Assembly (NCBI GenBank): GCA_017615635.1
Contig: JAFZZR010000198.1
Span: 1-33,055 of the forward strand
DNA length: 33,055 nucleotides
Source of the DNA: Lentisphaeria bacterium
GTDB lineage: Bacteria; Verrucomicrobiota; Lentisphaeria; Victivallales; UBA1829
Reading direction: 5' to 3'
Under the pieces are notes generated by a model. It saw nothing but the letters and a program-made list of their open reading frames with translations. It made no database searches and was not told where the DNA came from. Made by a program: the position numbers and the translations under genes. Of the stretch, positions 32,935 to 33,055 are shown piece by piece. Within the stretch, counting starts at the first letter, position 1. The number at the start of each line of letters is the position of its first letter.

Positions 32935-32993
32935 GTTCGGATCTCCATTTTTCATGAATCATTTTCAGGTAAGAGGGGGACCTCGTCAGCAGT

Positions 32994-33021
32994 AATATAA
33001 ACCGCAAAATCCGTTTTTCAA
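32994..33021 (-). promoter_or_regulatory. Promoter for the LysM gene and downstream fusion gene
   Basis: On the minus strand: TTGAAA (33021-33016), 16 bp spacer, TATATT (32999-32994), 60 bp before the ATG at 32934. Confidence 0.6.
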
Positions 33022-33055
33022 TAGTTTTCCCGCAAAAATAATTTAAAACCGATCC

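Overview
This window reads as a chromosomal stretch of a moderately GC-rich Gram-negative bacterium, mostly housekeeping genes around one large accessory surface-protein locus. Three things suggest Lentisphaerota (Victivallales-like, often gut) or a close PVC relative: a giant protein built from AIDA-like 'strand-loop-strand' repeats of about 19 residues, a short alanyl-tRNA synthetase without the C-terminal domain, and the MFS/acyltransferase/acyl-ACP synthetase fusion. This placement comes from remembered family distributions, not a search, so treat it as moderate. Several promoters fit the sigma-70 pattern (TTGACA/TATAAT-like, 16-17 bp spacers).

Layout. 1-1743 (minus): gcvH-like, LOG-family and mntP genes behind a strong promoter (1837-1865). 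1959-3086 (minus): a double-domain nucleoside diphosphate kinase with its own terminator. 3355-6855 (plus): a tight cluster of lipoprotein, yicC, cysE and yggS. 6893-7768 (minus): a polytopic membrane protein. 7973-10054 (plus): a fused activator ATPase and 2-hydroxyacyl-CoA dehydratase-type Fe-S protein. 10078-13467 (minus): ricT, cmk-thioesterase fusion, trxA and tilS, with ATGA overlaps at all three junctions. 13641-19871 (minus): a 2076-residue repeat protein. 20033-20938 (minus): an unrecognised P-loop protein. 20939-21544: a 0.6 kb intergenic region with inverted repeats and the alaS promoter. 21545-25302 (plus): short alaS, a STAS protein and fumC. 25375-28811 (plus): tmk, holB, a TPR protein and a DUF4037 protein. 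28821-32934 (minus): a trifunctional lysophospholipid recycling protein preceded by a coiled-coil/LysM gene split by an in-frame TAG.

How the genes work together. The housekeeping clusters are coherent: tmk/holB (dTTP supply and clamp loader), cysE/yggS (cysteine synthesis and PLP homeostasis), and ricT/cmk/trxA/tilS (RNA and nucleotide metabolism, redox). No single complete new multi-gene system is evident. The strongest oddities are in individual proteins: an H-protein homologue with Arg at the lipoyl-Lys position, a CMP kinase fused to a hotdog thioesterase, an activator-dehydratase fusion with an added four-cysteine motif, a tandem NDK with a degenerate first half, and the in-frame amber codon. 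The lone P-loop gene with its unusual leader, next to the surface-protein gene, is the best candidate for an undescribed accessory function.
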